A stretch of 5,734 nt of DNA from Candidatus Firestoneibacteriota bacterium (lineage in GTDB: Bacteria > Oederibacteriota > JAAXVQ01). This document shows, one piece after another, positions 1 through 5,734 of the stretch (positions within the stretch are counted from its first letter, which is position 1; each line of letters opens with the position of its first letter). The notes under the pieces were generated by a model. The model saw only the letters and a list, made by a program, of their open reading frames with translations. It was not told the DNA's origin and did not search any database. The stretch is taken from assembly GCA_013335425.1 (NCBI GenBank), contig JAAXVQ010000153.1, positions 1-5,734 on the forward strand, read 5' to 3'. The position numbers were made by a program, and so were the translations under genes.

Positions 1-424
1 CGTAATAATACAAGGTGTAGGGCTTCGGCGGAAATTTACAGGTCTGCGCGGAATCCAGAAAGAATTCGTCCTTGACGGGATCGTTGTTCAAAGGCTTGAA
101 ATCGGTTTTCAGGTCTTTTTCATTTTCAGATCGGAATATTTGATAAGTAATGGCAGCATGAGCGGCGGTTGTCACGGGTTCCCATGCCAGTAAAATTTTG
201 TCTTTGGCGGCTTGGGCCACCAGGCCTTTAGGCGGCGTCAAAGCGGCGGGATCAGTTTGGCTGGAATTGCGCGGCTCAGCCGCGTTTGCGGTCAAAGTGT
301 TTGCCGGAGCAGTAGTATTGGGTTCTCCCCCGGCTAAGCCGGAATCCAGAGCCCATGCCTGGGCCCCGGCTAAGAGGCCCAGGGCTGACCATGATAAAAA
401 CAGAAAAATTCTTCGCAAAGCCAA
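1..424 (-). CDS. Secreted fibronectin type III-like protein, N-terminal part (cut at window edge)
   Basis: The reverse strand stays open from an in-frame TAA at about 463-461 to the window edge, giving 141 residues. No ATG or GTG lies in frame near the N-terminus. The best start is TTG at 424-422, five bases after a GGGGG stretch (434-430); a second TTG at 418-416 would remove two residues. The N-terminus (MALRRIFLFLSW...) is a classic Sec signal peptide: Arg-Arg, a hydrophobic core at about residues 5-20, and an AWA cleavage site near residue 25. A Ser/Thr/Ala/Pro-rich linker follows (about 26-62). From about residue 62 the pattern PPKGLVAQ...KILLAWEPV...ITYQIFRS matches strands A-C of a fibronectin type III domain, and PYTLYYY at the edge fits its F strand. 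The product is therefore probably exported, periplasmic or surface-associated, with a binding or structural role. The rest of the protein and its specific function cannot be seen. It is transcribed away from the glycosyltransferase gene. Confidence 0.72.
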   Translation of the reverse strand, partial: MALRRIFLFLSWSALGLLAGAQAWALDSGLAGGEPNTTAPANTLTANAAEPRNSSQTDPAALTPPKGLVAQAAKDKILLAWEPVTTAAHAAITYQIFRSENEKDLKTDFKPLNNDPVKDEFFLDSAQTCKFPPKPYTLYYY

Positions 425-477
425 ACCAACCCCCGGCAGACCATGCTCTTCCCGCTGTTATTGTGCAAGGAAATATC

Positions 478-506
478 ATTATCCCAAGTGCGCGGGAGAT
501 GCGCAA
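478..506 (-). promoter_or_regulatory. Candidate promoter of the secreted FN3-like gene
   Basis: Reading the minus strand, TTGCGC (506-501) and GATAAT (483-478) are separated by 17 bases, a reasonable sigma-70-type pair. It would start transcription near 471 and leave a leader of about 47 nt before the TTG start at 424. The -35 box matches only four of six consensus bases, so this is a moderate call. No competing promoter of similar quality was seen closer to the gene. Confidence 0.42.
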
Positions 507-521
507 GACTTTATTCTCGGC

Positions 522-542
522 TTGTCAAAATAGTTGTCAAAA
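522..542. repeat. Tandem 9-nt direct repeat TTGTCAAAA
   Basis: Two exact copies of TTGTCAAAA lie at 522-530 and 534-542, separated by TAG (12-nt period, a little over one helical turn). On the minus strand each copy reads TTTTGACAA and contains the -35 consensus TTGACA. The pair lies upstream of the candidate minus-strand promoter at 478-506. It could be a tandem regulator site, alternative -35 elements, or a chance A/T-rich duplication. Confidence 0.5.
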
Positions 543-555
543 TTCTTTGAATGAC

Positions 556-582
556 TTAATTTCCGAGCAATCGGAGAATTAA
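556..582. promoter_or_regulatory. 11-bp dyad with GCAA loop in the divergent spacer
   Basis: TTAATTTCCGA (556-566) pairs with TCGGA (571-575) and, across a bulged G at 576, with AATTAA (577-582). This gives 11 base pairs around a GCAA loop (567-570). It lies between the two divergent candidate promoters and upstream of both predicted transcription starts, so it should not be part of either main transcript. An operator or architectural site is more likely than a terminator. No strong T-run follows on either strand, and on the plus strand there is only AATTTT. Confidence 0.4.
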
Positions 583-616
583 AATTTTCGGCAGGATGGG
601 AAATTCAAAGCGTTTC

Positions 617-645
617 TTGACATCTCCCATATTACTTTTTACAAT
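617..645 (+). promoter_or_regulatory. Strong sigma-70-type promoter of the glycosyltransferase-lptFG operon
   Basis: A perfect -35 box TTGACA (617-622), a 17-base spacer and TACAAT (640-645, five of six consensus bases) precede the operon. Transcription should start near 652, giving a leader of about 50 nt to the GTG start at 702. This is the best promoter match in the window and suggests housekeeping-type expression of all three genes. Confidence 0.75.
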
Positions 646-701
646 GGCCTGCTTGAGTCGTTTAGGTTGTTTTGACCTTTAAAACGGGTTAGGAGTTTTC
701 T

Positions 702-2216
702 GTGGAAACATATCCCCGGCGTTTCTGGCTGTTTTTAGGCCTTTTGACGTTGCTGCGTTTGGCGTTTATCGGCCGCTTTGAACTATCCCCCGATGAGGCC
801 TATTATTGGACTTGGTCCCGTCATTTGGATTGGGCTTATTTTGACCAAGGCCCCCTGATCGCTTTGGTGATCAGGTTTTTTACGGAGCTTGTCGGCAGCG
901 CCACGGAATGGAGCGTACGTTTGGGCGCTGTGGTTCTTTCAACTTTTTCGGCTGTTGTGTTTTTTGACCTGCTTAGGCGGATGTTTAAGAGTGATCGGAC
1001 CGCTTGGCTGGGTTTTTTGGCCATGCAATCCGCCCTCCTGTTTAACGCGGGCGCGCTGCTGATGATGCACGATTCGGTTATGATGTTCTTTTGGATTGCT
1101 TCGCTCTGGGCTTTTTATCGGACTTTTTTCGAGCCCTGGGTGCCCGGCATTTACTTGGGCGCCTTGGCCTTGGGTATGGGTGCGCTGGCGAAATATTCCA
1201 TGGCTTTATTTGTTCCCTGCTTGCTGTTGTTTTTGCTCATTTCTCCGGAACATCGGATTTGGTGGCGTCGGGCGCATTTGTACTTGGCCGGTTGCCTGAC
1301 GCTGCTGCTGATCTCGCCTTTGGTCATTTGGAACGCGCTTCATGGCAGCGTTTCTTTCGGTCATATTGCCGTCTTAGGCGGGGCGCATACGGCCCTGACT
1401 TTTTCTTTTAAAACCCTGGGCGAATATCTCAGCGGTCAACTGGGGGTCATGACGCCGGTGTTGGGCGCTTTGGCCTGGTGGGCTCCGGTCTTTGCCTGGC
1501 AAATTTGGAAAACCGATCGAAACTGGGGAACGCGTTATTTGTTCCTGGCCTGTTTTTCCGCCCCGGTTTTGTTTTTCTTTTTACTGCTTTCCTGCCGAAG
1601 TTCCGTGTACGCCAATTGGCCGGCGCCGGCTTACGTGGGTGCTTTGGGTATTTTGGCCCAGGCAGTGCAGGTTGCAGATGCGAAAAGCTCTTTACCCCGC
1701 TGGTTTCGGGGCGCTTGGATATCGGGTCTCTGCCTGACCGCCTTGGTGCTTTTAGAGGTCGGTTTTGGCGTTTTTCCCCTTACCGGGGTCGTGGCCAATT
1801 CCGTTGACCGCATTCGAGGCTGGCGTGCTTTGGGACAAGAAACCGCCGAACGCTATCGGCTTCTCAGTGCCGGACGGACCGCACCATTTTTGGCTGCGCG
1901 CAGGTATCAGATTGCCGCCGAACTTTCGTTTTATATGCCGGGGCAGCCCGAAATCCAACTTCTGCCCAAAGACGAGCCGGCCCGCAATCAATACCGTTTT
2001 TGGGACCGACGGGATCAACTGGAAGGTCAAGACGCCCTTTTTGTGTGCGAAGACGGCTGGGAAATGGACTATGCGCGCACTTGTTTTGAACGCCTGGAAG
2101 AATTGCCTGTTTTCCAACCTGCTTTTCACGGACGAAAACTACGTGAAATCCATTTCGGTTATGCCCAGAAGCTCTTGCCGGAAACCCCGCGCACGGGCTT
2201 TGCCGAGGCGTTCTGA
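702..2216 (+). CDS. GT39/ArnT-like (PMT_2) polytopic membrane glycosyltransferase
   Basis: This 504-residue protein starts at GTG. AGGAG at 691-695 is 6 bases upstream, and an in-frame TAG at 690-692 excludes a longer N-terminus. It shows the GT-C fold pattern: a first membrane helix (about 8-24), then the acidic loop motif SPDEAYYWTW (29-38) carrying the Asp-Glu typical of the PMT/ArnT catalytic loop, then YFDQGPL (46-52). The second conserved loop is MMHDSVMMFFW (121-131), and LGMGALAKYSMALF (157-170) follows; both are characteristic of PMT_2 proteins. Further hydrophobic helices continue to about residue 363. The last 140 residues look soluble and extracytoplasmic and contain Cys449 and Cys461, which could form a disulfide. 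The family transfers sugars from polyprenyl phosphate to lipid A, other lipids or proteins at the outer face of the inner membrane. Sugar and acceptor cannot be read from sequence. Its stop overlaps the lptF start, which favours an LPS or envelope acceptor (inference). Phenylalanine is TTT in about 33 of 42 codons. Confidence 0.88.
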   Translation: METYPRRFWLFLGLLTLLRLAFIGRFELSPDEAYYWTWSRHLDWAYFDQGPLIALVIRFFTELVGSATEWSVRLGAVVLSTFSAVVFFDLLRRMFKSDRTAWLGFLAMQSALLFNAGALLMMHDSVMMFFWIASLWAFYRTFFEPWVPGIYLGALALGMGALAKYSMALFVPCLLLFLLISPEHRIWWRRAHLYLAGCLTLLLISPLVIWNALHGSVSFGHIAVLGGAHTALTFSFKTLGEYLSGQLGVMTPVLGALAWWAPVFAWQIWKTDRNWGTRYLFLACFSAPVLFFFLLLSCRSSVYANWPAPAYVGALGILAQAVQVADAKSSLPRWFRGAWISGLCLTALVLLEVGFGVFPLTGVVANSVDRIRGWRALGQETAERYRLLSAGRTAPFLAARRYQIAAELSFYMPGQPEIQLLPKDEPARNQYRFWDRRDQLEGQDALFVCEDGWEMDYARTCFERLEELPVFQPAFHGRKLREIHFGYAQKLLPETPRTGFAEAF

Positions 2217-3376
2217 TGAACACCCTGCAGCGCTATGTTTTTAAGGAACTTCTCTTCCCGTTTTTAATGGGGATCGGCATTTTTACCTTTGTCCTGATCA
2301 TGGACAAGATATTTGCCCTGGCGGATTTGATCGTCAAATACGGCGTGCCCGCACTGACGGTCCTCAAACTGATGATGTACATCCTGCCGGCGACGTTTGC
2401 CATTACCATTCCCATGGGCGTCCTGGTGGCCGTGATCGTGGCATTTTCCAGATTGAAAACGGACAATGAATTAACCGCCATGAAAGCCTCCGGCGTATCG
2501 CTCATTCCCTTGACGCTGGTGGCTTTGGTTTTCGGGGGCGCTTTGACGCTCATGATGATTTGGTTCGACAACCGCGTGTTGCCCCAGTCCAATTATGCCT
2601 ACAAGTCCATTTACTACAACGTGGTGAGCAAGCGCGCGGCCATCGTGATTCGCGAGCAGGTTTTCGTCAATGATTTTGACGGATATATTTTTCGGGTGGG
2701 AGAAACCAACCCGCTTTCCAACGAACTCAAGGACATTATCGTGTTTTCCTTGGGGCGCAAGCCCAAAGACCCCTTGCGCACCATCGTGGCCAAGCGCGGA
2801 CGACTGGTGACCGACGATCGGAGCCGCCGGGTCATGCTGAAGTTGGAGGACGGCTATGTGCAGATGACGCAACCCAAGGACCCGCAAGCTTTTGCGCGAC
2901 TGGAATTCGACGCCAACATGCTCGATTTGGACATCAACCACAGTTTGGGCAATCCCGCGCTGGAGAACCAAAAAAGCGCCCGGGAAATGTCCATGCGGGA
3001 AATCCAGGGTGAAATCGACGGCGGACGGTCCGTGGGTGAGGATCTCAACCTGTTGAAGGTGGAGTATCACAAGAAACTTTCCATTCCCTTTGCCTGTCTG
3101 GCTTTTGTGCTCATCGGCGTTCCCTTGGGCGTGCTCGCGCCCCGGTCCGGAAAATACCTGGCGTATTTCGTCGGCGTGGCCCTGATTTTCATGTATTACA
3201 TTCTGTTGTCCCTGGGCGAGACCTTCGGCACACAGGGACGGTTGCACCCTTTTCTCTCGATGTGGATTCCCAACCTGGTGCTCATGGGTTTTGGGATCTA
3301 CGGCATGTTCTGGATCGTGCAGGAACGGGCTCCCCTGTGGGGTTGGAAAAACCGGCGCCGCGGAGTGTCCGCATGA
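2216..3376 (+). CDS. lptF: LPS export ABC transporter permease LptF
   Basis: This 386-residue YjgP/YjgQ-family permease is close to the usual LptF length. Three membrane helices (about 14-37, 48-78, 97-117) are followed by a large periplasmic region (about 120-285) that would be the beta-jellyroll, then three more helices (about 288-308, 313-335, 347-369). The motif DNELTAMKASGVSL (83-96) between helices 2 and 3 is the cytoplasmic coupling-helix region; Glu85 aligns with the conserved glutamate that contacts the LptB ATPase in E. coli. With LptG and two LptB subunits, LptF extracts LPS from the inner membrane and passes it to LptC and LptA. The ATG overlaps the upstream TGA by one base (TGATG), and GAGG at 2205-2208 provides a ribosome site inside the upstream gene. 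Assignment to LptF rather than LptG rests on gene order and on the second copy following, because the two are paralogues. Confidence 0.93.
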   Translation: MNTLQRYVFKELLFPFLMGIGIFTFVLIMDKIFALADLIVKYGVPALTVLKLMMYILPATFAITIPMGVLVAVIVAFSRLKTDNELTAMKASGVSLIPLTLVALVFGGALTLMMIWFDNRVLPQSNYAYKSIYYNVVSKRAAIVIREQVFVNDFDGYIFRVGETNPLSNELKDIIVFSLGRKPKDPLRTIVAKRGRLVTDDRSRRVMLKLEDGYVQMTQPKDPQAFARLEFDANMLDLDINHSLGNPALENQKSAREMSMREIQGEIDGGRSVGEDLNLLKVEYHKKLSIPFACLAFVLIGVPLGVLAPRSGKYLAYFVGVALIFMYYILLSLGETFGTQGRLHPFLSMWIPNLVLMGFGIYGMFWIVQERAPLWGWKNRRRGVSA

Positions 3377-4482
3377 AGATCATCTCCCGGTATCTGCTGA
3401 CCGAATTCCTGCGCCCCTTGAGTTTCATTCTGGCGGCTTTTGTGGGGCTTTATGTCATCGCCCAATTGGTCGATGAGATGAGGATGTTCGTCAACAACCA
3501 CGCCCCCTTGACCATGGTGGTGCTCTACTACGCCTACCGGGTTCCCTATTTTACCATTCAGGTCATGCCCCTGGCGGTGCTGCTTTCCGCCCTGCTTTCT
3601 TTGGGGCAGTTGGCCCGGCAAAACGAACTCATCGCCATGCGCAGCTGCGGCATCAGCTTCGGACAAATCACCCGCCCGTTGTTGTTGGCCTCTTTGGGGC
3701 TGGTGGGCCTCGTCATGATTTTTGACGAAGTGATCATACCCTACACCAACCCCCGGGCGGAGTACATCAAACGCATCAACATCGAACATAAGCTTGACGA
3801 CAGTTACAACACGCAGCGGGATCAAATCACCCGAAGCTTGCCCGGGCATCGGGTCGTGTACATGCGTCATGTGGACGCACAGGCGGGCAAAATGGACGAG
3901 GTTATTTATTTGGTGCTGGGCGCCGGCATGAACATCCTGCGGCGCGTGGACGCCCAGGCCGCCCATTACCTGCACGGGCAATGGATTTTCAACCACGGCA
4001 CCGAACGGCTTTTCAATGCCGAGGGGCAAGTTTCGGCTTACCGTACGTTTGCCTCCGAGACCTTGGAGTTTCGGGAAGCGCCGCGCGATTTTATCCGCGA
4101 CGAGAAGGACGACCATCAGCTGCTTTCCATGCCCATGCGGGATTTGCAAAGCCGGATTCGGACCTTGAAAGAAGCCGGCAGCAACACGGCCAAGGAAGAG
4201 GTCAACTACCACCTGAAGTGGGCTTTCCCGTTCGCCAATTTTGTCCTGGCCTTGTTGGGCGTGGGACTGCCGTTTATCTTCCCCTCCGGCCGCCGCGCTT
4301 TGGTGGGCGCGGCCATCGGCTTTGTGATCACCCTGGCCACGGGTTTTTTTTATATCGGTTTTATTGCCGTGGGTACGTCGCTGGGAAACAACGGCACTTT
4401 GTCGCCGGTGGTTTCAGTCTGGCTGGCCAACGTGGTGTTTTCCCTCCTGGGATTTTGGCTGATGCGCCGGGCGCGAAGCTAG
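3373..4482 (+). CDS. lptG: LPS export ABC transporter permease LptG
   Basis: This 369-residue protein is a paralogue of the upstream gene and of standard LptG length. It begins MKIISRYLLTEFLRPLSF, the usual LptF/G N-terminal pattern. I chose ATG 3373 because it has GGAG at 3362-3365 seven bases upstream and overlaps the lptF stop as ATGA. A GTG at 3262 would add 37 residues with no family resemblance. Helices lie at about 14-33, 48-80 and 100-120, a periplasmic jellyroll region at about 125-280, and helices at about 283-303, 308-333 and 345-364. RQNELIAMRSCGIS (82-95) is the coupling-helix motif, with Glu85 in the position that contacts LptB. Together with LptF it forms the heterodimeric membrane core of LPS extraction. 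No lptA, lptB or lptC lies next to it here, so those must be elsewhere. Its TAG stop overlaps that of convergent greA. Confidence 0.93.
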   Translation: MKIISRYLLTEFLRPLSFILAAFVGLYVIAQLVDEMRMFVNNHAPLTMVVLYYAYRVPYFTIQVMPLAVLLSALLSLGQLARQNELIAMRSCGISFGQITRPLLLASLGLVGLVMIFDEVIIPYTNPRAEYIKRINIEHKLDDSYNTQRDQITRSLPGHRVVYMRHVDAQAGKMDEVIYLVLGAGMNILRRVDAQAAHYLHGQWIFNHGTERLFNAEGQVSAYRTFASETLEFREAPRDFIRDEKDDHQLLSMPMRDLQSRIRTLKEAGSNTAKEEVNYHLKWAFPFANFVLALLGVGLPFIFPSGRRALVGAAIGFVITLATGFFYIGFIAVGTSLGNNGTLSPVVSVWLANVVFSLLGFWLMRRARS

Positions 4483-4952
4483 ATCATTTCCGAGGAGAGA
4501 ATGCGGTAACGGCGAACTCCGGCAGGAATGCGGATTTCAACCGTGCCCCCGACCTTTTGCCCCACCAACCCCCGGCCGATGGGTGAGGTGTTGGAGATCT
4601 TCCCGTTTTCAAAATCGGATTCGGCCGGAGAAACCAGCAAGTATTCCAGTTCCGCCTGCGTAGCCAGATCCTGCAGCCGTACCCGCTGGCCAATGGAAAT
4701 TTTTCCTTCGGGAATTTTGGACTTATCGATGATTTTGGCGTGGGAAAGTTGGTCCTGCAACTGGTGAATGCGCATTTCCAATTTTCCCTGTTCTTCCTTG
4801 GCTGCATCGTACTCTGCGTTTTCGGATAAGTCACCATGCTCCCGAGCCGTCTGCACGGCCAGGATGACCGCGCGGCGTTTGGGACCCATGAGTTCCTTGA
4901 GTTCGTCCTGCAGCTTTTCCAACCCCTCGGGGGTAAGGTACACATCGGTCAT
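4479..4952 (-). CDS. greA: Transcription elongation factor GreA
   Basis: At 157 residues this is the standard GreA length. The N-terminal coiled coil (about 1-75) carries the tip motif AREHGDLSENAEYDAAKEE (37-55). It includes Asp41 and Glu44, the acidic pair that coordinates the catalytic magnesium in the RNA polymerase secondary channel and stimulates cleavage of backtracked transcripts. The C-terminal FKBP-like domain (about 80-157) shows the usual SPIGRGLVGQKVGGTVEI pattern (123-140) and ends with RRYRILSSEMI. The ribosome site GAAGGAG (4967-4961) is 8 bases upstream of the ATG. The gene is convergent with lptG and the two share CTAG (4479-4482). It is divergent from the sensor gene and appears to be monocistronic. 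Confidence 0.97.
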   Translation of the reverse strand: MTDVYLTPEGLEKLQDELKELMGPKRRAVILAVQTAREHGDLSENAEYDAAKEEQGKLEMRIHQLQDQLSHAKIIDKSKIPEGKISIGQRVRLQDLATQAELEYLLVSPAESDFENGKISNTSPIGRGLVGQKVGGTVEIRIPAGVRRYRILSSEMI

Positions 4953-4985
4953 AGGTTCATCTCCTTCACTTGAATCAAAGGCGTC

Positions 4986-5015
4986 ATTTTACCTAAAATC
5001 CCAAACAAAAGTCAA
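4986..5015 (-). promoter_or_regulatory. Promoter of greA
   Basis: On the minus strand, TTGACT (5015-5010, five of six consensus) and TAAAAT (4991-4986, five of six) are separated by 18 bases. Predicted initiation near 4979 leaves a short leader of about 27 nt that contains the GAAGGAG ribosome site. Confidence 0.62.
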
Positions 5016-5053
5016 ACCCGGATGTGATTATTCCTCAGCTTTTGGGTTCTGAC
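5011..5053. repeat. Imperfect inverted repeat between the greA and sensor promoters
   Basis: GTCAAACCC (5011-5019) pairs with GGGTTCTGAC (5044-5053) over nine base pairs if one C (5049) is bulged, leaving 24 bases between the arms. The left arm overlaps the greA -35 box, and the right arm ends one base before the sensor gene -35 box. This placement would suit a shared operator, but the arms are imperfect and the pairing could be coincidental. Confidence 0.28.
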
Positions 5054-5054
5054 C

Positions 5055-5083
5055 TTGCATTTTTGTCCCGCAAGAAATAAAAT
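5055..5083 (+). promoter_or_regulatory. Promoter of the sensor gene
   Basis: TTGCAT (5055-5060, four of six consensus) and TAAAAT (5078-5083, five of six) are separated by exactly 17 bases. Initiation near 5090 gives a leader of about 35 nt before the ATG at 5125. It is back to back with the greA promoter; the two -35 boxes are about 40 bases apart. Confidence 0.55.
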
Positions 5084-5124
5084 AGGCAGACATTGTATCC
5101 TGTCCGGGAGAGGCTGTCTGTTTT

Positions 5125-5734
5125 ATGCTCAACTTCCAAGGAATTCAAACCGCCTTTTCCAAAATTACCGCCTTAATCGACTGGCAGCATAAGCTCAGGA
5201 CCAAAATTGTTTGGATGGTGCTGCTGTTGGGCGGGTTGCCGCTGACGATTTTCGCTTTTATTGCCGCGCAAATCAGCGTCGCTTACGTGCATGTAAACGC
5301 TGCTCAGCAAAATCAGGAACGGGCCAACCAAATCGCAGGCGTGGTGGATGCGTATTACATCAGTCGTTTCGAATATATTCAAAGGCATTTTGAACGGCAT
5401 GCAGGCCTTTTAGAAACCGGGCCCGCCACGACGGCTGCGCTTCACCGACTGGTGTCCCACCTGCTGGCCGAATTTCCCGACTTGGTTGCTGTTTCCGGCA
5501 TGGATGGTTGGGGAAAACCCCGTTTTTTTGAAAACCGCCGCAACCGGCATGACCTTCAGGACGTTTTATCGAAGAATTCTGATTTCCCCGGCAATAATCT
5601 TTCTCTGGCCTTTTCAATTAAAATCGGAGTTCCGCGTTTTTATCCCCAGATCCGGGATGTGATCGTGCCTTTGGTTTTTCATCCCGACAATCGGGGGGAA
5701 GACCGCGTGGGGTTCATGGTGGTTTACTTTTCCC
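5125..5734 (+). CDS. Membrane-anchored sensor with Cache-like extracytoplasmic domain, N-terminal part (cut at window edge)
   Basis: An open frame runs from ATG 5125 to the end of the window, giving 203 residues. GGGAGAGG (5106-5113) lies 11 bases upstream, slightly far but acceptable. A short basic cytoplasmic segment (about 1-27, with QHKLRTK just before the membrane) leads into one hydrophobic helix (about 28-54, IVWMVLLLGGLPLTIFAF). A long helical stretch follows (about 58-115). LVSHLLAEFPDLVAVSGMDGWGKP (109-132) then fits the helix-then-strand opening of Cache/PDC (PAS-like) ligand-binding domains, and VPLVFHP...RVGFMVVYFS (181-203) fits its later strands. Such N-termini belong to sensor histidine kinases, diguanylate cyclases, chemoreceptors or sensor phosphatases. 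The output domain lies outside the window, so the class cannot be decided; a histidine kinase is a guess. Ligand unknown. Confidence 0.68.
   Translation, partial: MLNFQGIQTAFSKITALIDWQHKLRTKIVWMVLLLGGLPLTIFAFIAAQISVAYVHVNAAQQNQERANQIAGVVDAYYISRFEYIQRHFERHAGLLETGPATTAALHRLVSHLLAEFPDLVAVSGMDGWGKPRFFENRRNRHDLQDVLSKNSDFPGNNLSLAFSIKIGVPRFYPQIRDVIVPLVFHPDNRGEDRVGFMVVYFS

Noticed and set aside
198..582. Short plus-strand frames over the signal peptide gene and its spacer
   Set aside because: They are antisense to the FN3-like gene or run through the promoter and dyad region, with no coding character.
669..685. GTTTT...AAAAC hairpin in the leader of the glycosyltransferase operon
   Set aside because: It has only five mostly A-T pairs with a 7-base loop and no supporting features, so it is too weak to call an attenuator or riboswitch.
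1765..2244. Plus-strand 159-codon frame inside the glycosyltransferase 3' part
   Set aside because: It is an alternate frame of a gene with clear family motifs and has no ribosome site or recognisable product.
2471..3247. Long reverse-strand open frame (258 codons) opposite lptF
   Set aside because: It is antisense to a clearly conserved lptF. The translation is rich in His and Gln, as expected from the reverse complement of membrane-protein codons, and no family is recognisable.
3262..3372. N-terminal extension of LptG by 37 residues from GTG 3262
   Set aside because: The extension has no family similarity, lies within lptF, and ATG 3373 has a well-placed GGAG and the typical ATGA overlap.
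3298..4212. Long reverse-strand open frame (304 codons) opposite lptG
   Set aside because: It has the same compositional signature and lies fully inside lptG and the lptF end. There is no recognisable domain, so it is a shadow of codon bias.
3981..4586. Plus-strand open frame of 201 codons across the lptG-greA junction
   Set aside because: It is out of frame with lptG and antisense to greA, with low-complexity Gly/Arg/Pro composition and no motif.
4949..4960. Three-codon frame (Met-Asn-Leu-stop) overlapping the greA start
   Set aside because: Its ATG directly abuts the GGAG with no spacing, so it would not be initiated efficiently. It is a by-product of the ribosome site sequence.
5087..5120. 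CAGACA / TGTCTG pairing that would enclose the sensor gene ribosome site
   Set aside because: The left arm spans the predicted transcription start near 5090, so it would be only partly transcribed, and the 22-base loop makes a riboregulator unconvincing.

Overview
The window comes from a Gram-negative (diderm) bacterium. The main evidence is an adjacent lptF-lptG pair, the inner-membrane core of the LPS exporter, together with a bacterial greA. GC content is moderate. Nothing here fixes the phylum.

Layout, left to right. Bases 1-424 (minus strand) hold the N-terminal 141 residues of a secreted protein with a signal peptide and the start of a fibronectin type III-like domain. It is cut by the window edge and appears to start at TTG. 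Bases 425-701 are a divergent intergenic region with a promoter on each side, a tandem 9-nt repeat and an 11-bp dyad. Bases 702-4482 (plus strand) are a tight three-gene operon: a polytopic GT39/ArnT-like (PMT_2-type) glycosyltransferase, lptF and lptG. Its genes overlap by 1 nt (TGATG) and 4 nt (ATGA), which implies translational coupling. Bases 4479-4952 (minus strand) are greA, convergent to lptG; the two genes share the palindrome CTAG as both stop codons. Bases 4953-5124 are a second divergent intergenic region with a promoter on each side. Bases 5125-5734 (plus strand) are the N-terminal 203 residues of a membrane-anchored sensor with a Cache-like extracytoplasmic domain, cut by the window edge.

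Functional reading. The glycosyltransferase family uses polyprenyl-phosphate-linked sugars on the periplasmic side of the inner membrane. LptF and LptG take LPS or lipid A from that same leaflet. Their coupling suggests that the enzyme decorates lipid A or the LPS core, or another envelope glycolipid, just before export. That is an inference from gene order. GreA and the sensor are probably independent units. I see no CRISPR array, mobile element, tRNA, rRNA or clearly novel system. The most useful points are the glycosyltransferase-lptFG coupling, the two edge-truncated genes and the regulatory structure in the two divergent spacers.
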